Of a stretch of DNA of 44,339 nucleotides, positions 43,496-44,339 are shown one piece after another; positions within the stretch are counted from its first letter, which is position 1; each line of letters starts with the position of its first letter. The position numbers and the translations under genes are program-made. The notes beneath the pieces are model-generated. The model was not told where the DNA came from. It saw only the letters and a program-made list of their open reading frames with translations, and ran no database searches. Source of the stretch: Caloramator quimbayensis (GTDB taxonomy: Bacteria; Bacillota; Clostridia; Clostridiales; Caloramatoraceae); assembly GCF_900167605.1 (NCBI RefSeq), contig NZ_FUYH01000022.1, forward strand, positions 1 to 44,339, in the 5' to 3' direction.

Positions 43496-43854
43496 TGGAA
43501 TATTTACTTCTTGGGGTAGGAGGAGCATTGGGAAGTATAACAAGATATAAACTTGGAAAAATGATAGCTGAGAAACATAGTACCACCTATCCTATAGGAA
43601 CTTTTATAATAAATATTACAGGCGCATTGCTTTTAGGAATTCTTAGCAGTCTAAACTCGAATAAAAATGTGTATATATTATTAGGAGATGGCTTTTTAGG
43701 GGCATATACTACCTTTTCAACCTTTATGTATGAAGGGTTTAATCTTTTTCAGGAAAACGAAAAAATAAATGCTTTTATTTATATACTATCAACCTTGATA
43801 TTGGGAATTATAGGTTATACAATAGGGTTAAAGATAGGCAGTTTATTTATTTAG
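43495..43854 (+). CDS. crcB2: Fluoride channel subunit CrcB/FluC 2
   Basis: A 119-residue second CrcB subunit with the same four-helix layout and motifs GGALGSITRYKLGK, NITGALLLGIL and GFLGAYTTFSTFMYEG. ATG 43495 shares one base with the stop of crcB1 (TGATG), showing translational coupling and a 1:1 dose; a GTG codon at 43492 is a possible alternative. The two proteins differ enough to be complementary halves, not recent duplicates. Confidence 0.94.
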   Translation: MEYLLLGVGGALGSITRYKLGKMIAEKHSTTYPIGTFIINITGALLLGILSSLNSNKNVYILLGDGFLGAYTTFSTFMYEGFNLFQENEKINAFIYILSTLILGIIGYTIGLKIGSLFI

Positions 43855-43899
43855 AAAGGTTTTAGATTTTAAAAATATTTTAAAATCAGGAGGATAAAC

Positions 43900-44244
43900 A
43901 TGGATATTAATAAAAAATGTAAACTCCTAAAAATCTACTTAAGCGAAGATACAAAGTATAAAGGTCATAATCTTTATCATGCTCTCGTATTAAAACTCAA
44001 AGAGATAGGAATGGCAGGGGTTACAGTAACAAGAGGAATTGAAGGCTATGGTGAGGGCAGGTATCTTCATACAGCAAGGGTTATGGACTTATCCTTAAGC
44101 CTTCCTATTATAATTGAGGTTGTTGATAATGTGGAAAACATAGAGAAGGCACTTCCAATAATAAAGGAAATGGTTAATGAAGGACTTGTATTTACTACCG
44201 ATGTTGAAGTTTTAAAATATGGTAAAAATATAAATAAAGATTAA
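43900..44244 (+). CDS. DUF190 domain protein
   Basis: A 114-residue ferredoxin-like alpha/beta protein of the DUF190 family (CKLLKIYLSEDTKYKGHNLY then HALVLKLKEIGMAGVTVTRG; a GYGEGRYLHTARVMDLS loop; LPIIIEVVDN). DUF190 genes often sit next to crcB and resemble the PII-like fold, so a regulatory role in ion homeostasis is inferred. AGGAGG precedes ATG 43900. The IS21 end begins 1–3 bp after its stop codon, so any terminator has been displaced. Confidence 0.9.
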   Translation: MDINKKCKLLKIYLSEDTKYKGHNLYHALVLKLKEIGMAGVTVTRGIEGYGEGRYLHTARVMDLSLSLPIIIEVVDNVENIEKALPIIKEMVNEGLVFTTDVEVLKYGKNINKD

Positions 44245-44246
44245 TG

Positions 44247-44339
44247 TGTTTTGCAATAATTAAATACAAACTTTTGAAAAAAATCTTTGCAACATCCGCA
44301 TTACCATAATTGTAAATTAATTGTATTTCATTAATGAAT
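44247..44339 (-). mobile_element. IS21-family right end, second copy
   Basis: This is an exact inverted copy of 248–340, running from the terminal TGTTTTGCAATAATT inward to the last codons of istB (44317–44339 on the minus strand), where the window stops. The element is therefore present at least twice in the genome, with both right ends facing into this window. Confidence 0.85.
44317..44339 (-). CDS. istB: IstB, last codons only
   Basis: The stop codon and the preceding few codons of istB, identical to 248–270. The rest lies past the window end. Confidence 0.75.

Overview
The window looks like a contig from a low-GC, spore-forming anaerobic Clostridia; a Caloramator/Thermobrachium-like member of the Clostridiaceae is my guess. 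The reasons are AT-rich DNA with strong AGGAGG ribosome sites, TTG/GTG starts, cotJABC spore-coat genes, an anaerobic hybrid-cluster-protein operon, a long Bacillus-type SRP RNA and the tadA–tRNA–SRP RNA–dnaX–ebfC–recR order. No species is proven by what is here.

Layout. 1–553: the 3' end of an IS21-type element (istB) inserted into an ISL3-type transposase gene. The same IS21 right end returns inverted at 44247–44339, so both window ends stop inside copies of one insertion sequence. 780–2397 (minus): an unknown protein and a metallophosphoesterase. 2487–6863: an MFS transporter behind a leader-peptide/terminator attenuator, a MATE transporter and a two-domain DUF protein. 6997–13406: a complete type I restriction-modification operon (hsdM, hsdS, a small DUF6429-like gene, hsdR). 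13736–14755: an Rpn-type nuclease. 15034–20864: DNA repair (ogt), peptidase T, signal peptidase I, a DUF2156 protein and several small unknowns. 20931–24249: a Crp/Fnr regulator (HcpR-like) divergent from hcp, a cupin and a ferredoxin-type protein, with a palindrome centred at -41.5 of the predicted hcp promoter. 24507–30488: three tRNAs, tadA, cotJABC, SRP RNA, dnaX, ebfC and recR, a conserved housekeeping block.

30489–39007 is accessory. It has two long gene-poor stretches full of degenerate repeats (a roughly 230-bp palindromic tandem repeat and a cluster of short AATAAAGTTGTG-like motifs). Among them lie single small genes (STM3941-like, TfoX-C-like, DUF6518-like, ICMT-like, DinB-like, AraC/GyrI), a decayed gene and a serine/threonine kinase that has lost its ATP-binding N-terminus. 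39008–42598: a GNAT gene and an MBOAT/SGNH pair for O-acylation of a surface polymer. 42610–44244: a fluoride riboswitch with terminator, then crcB1–crcB2–DUF190. The riboswitch lies about 330 bp upstream of crcB, separated from it by repeats.

The least explained items are a roughly 185-nt nested-stem element present twice (4186–4370 and 14814–14999), the attenuator upstream of the MFS gene, and the repeat arrays at 30.9–31.7 kb and 34.4–34.9 kb. I see no clear new defence or biosynthetic system.
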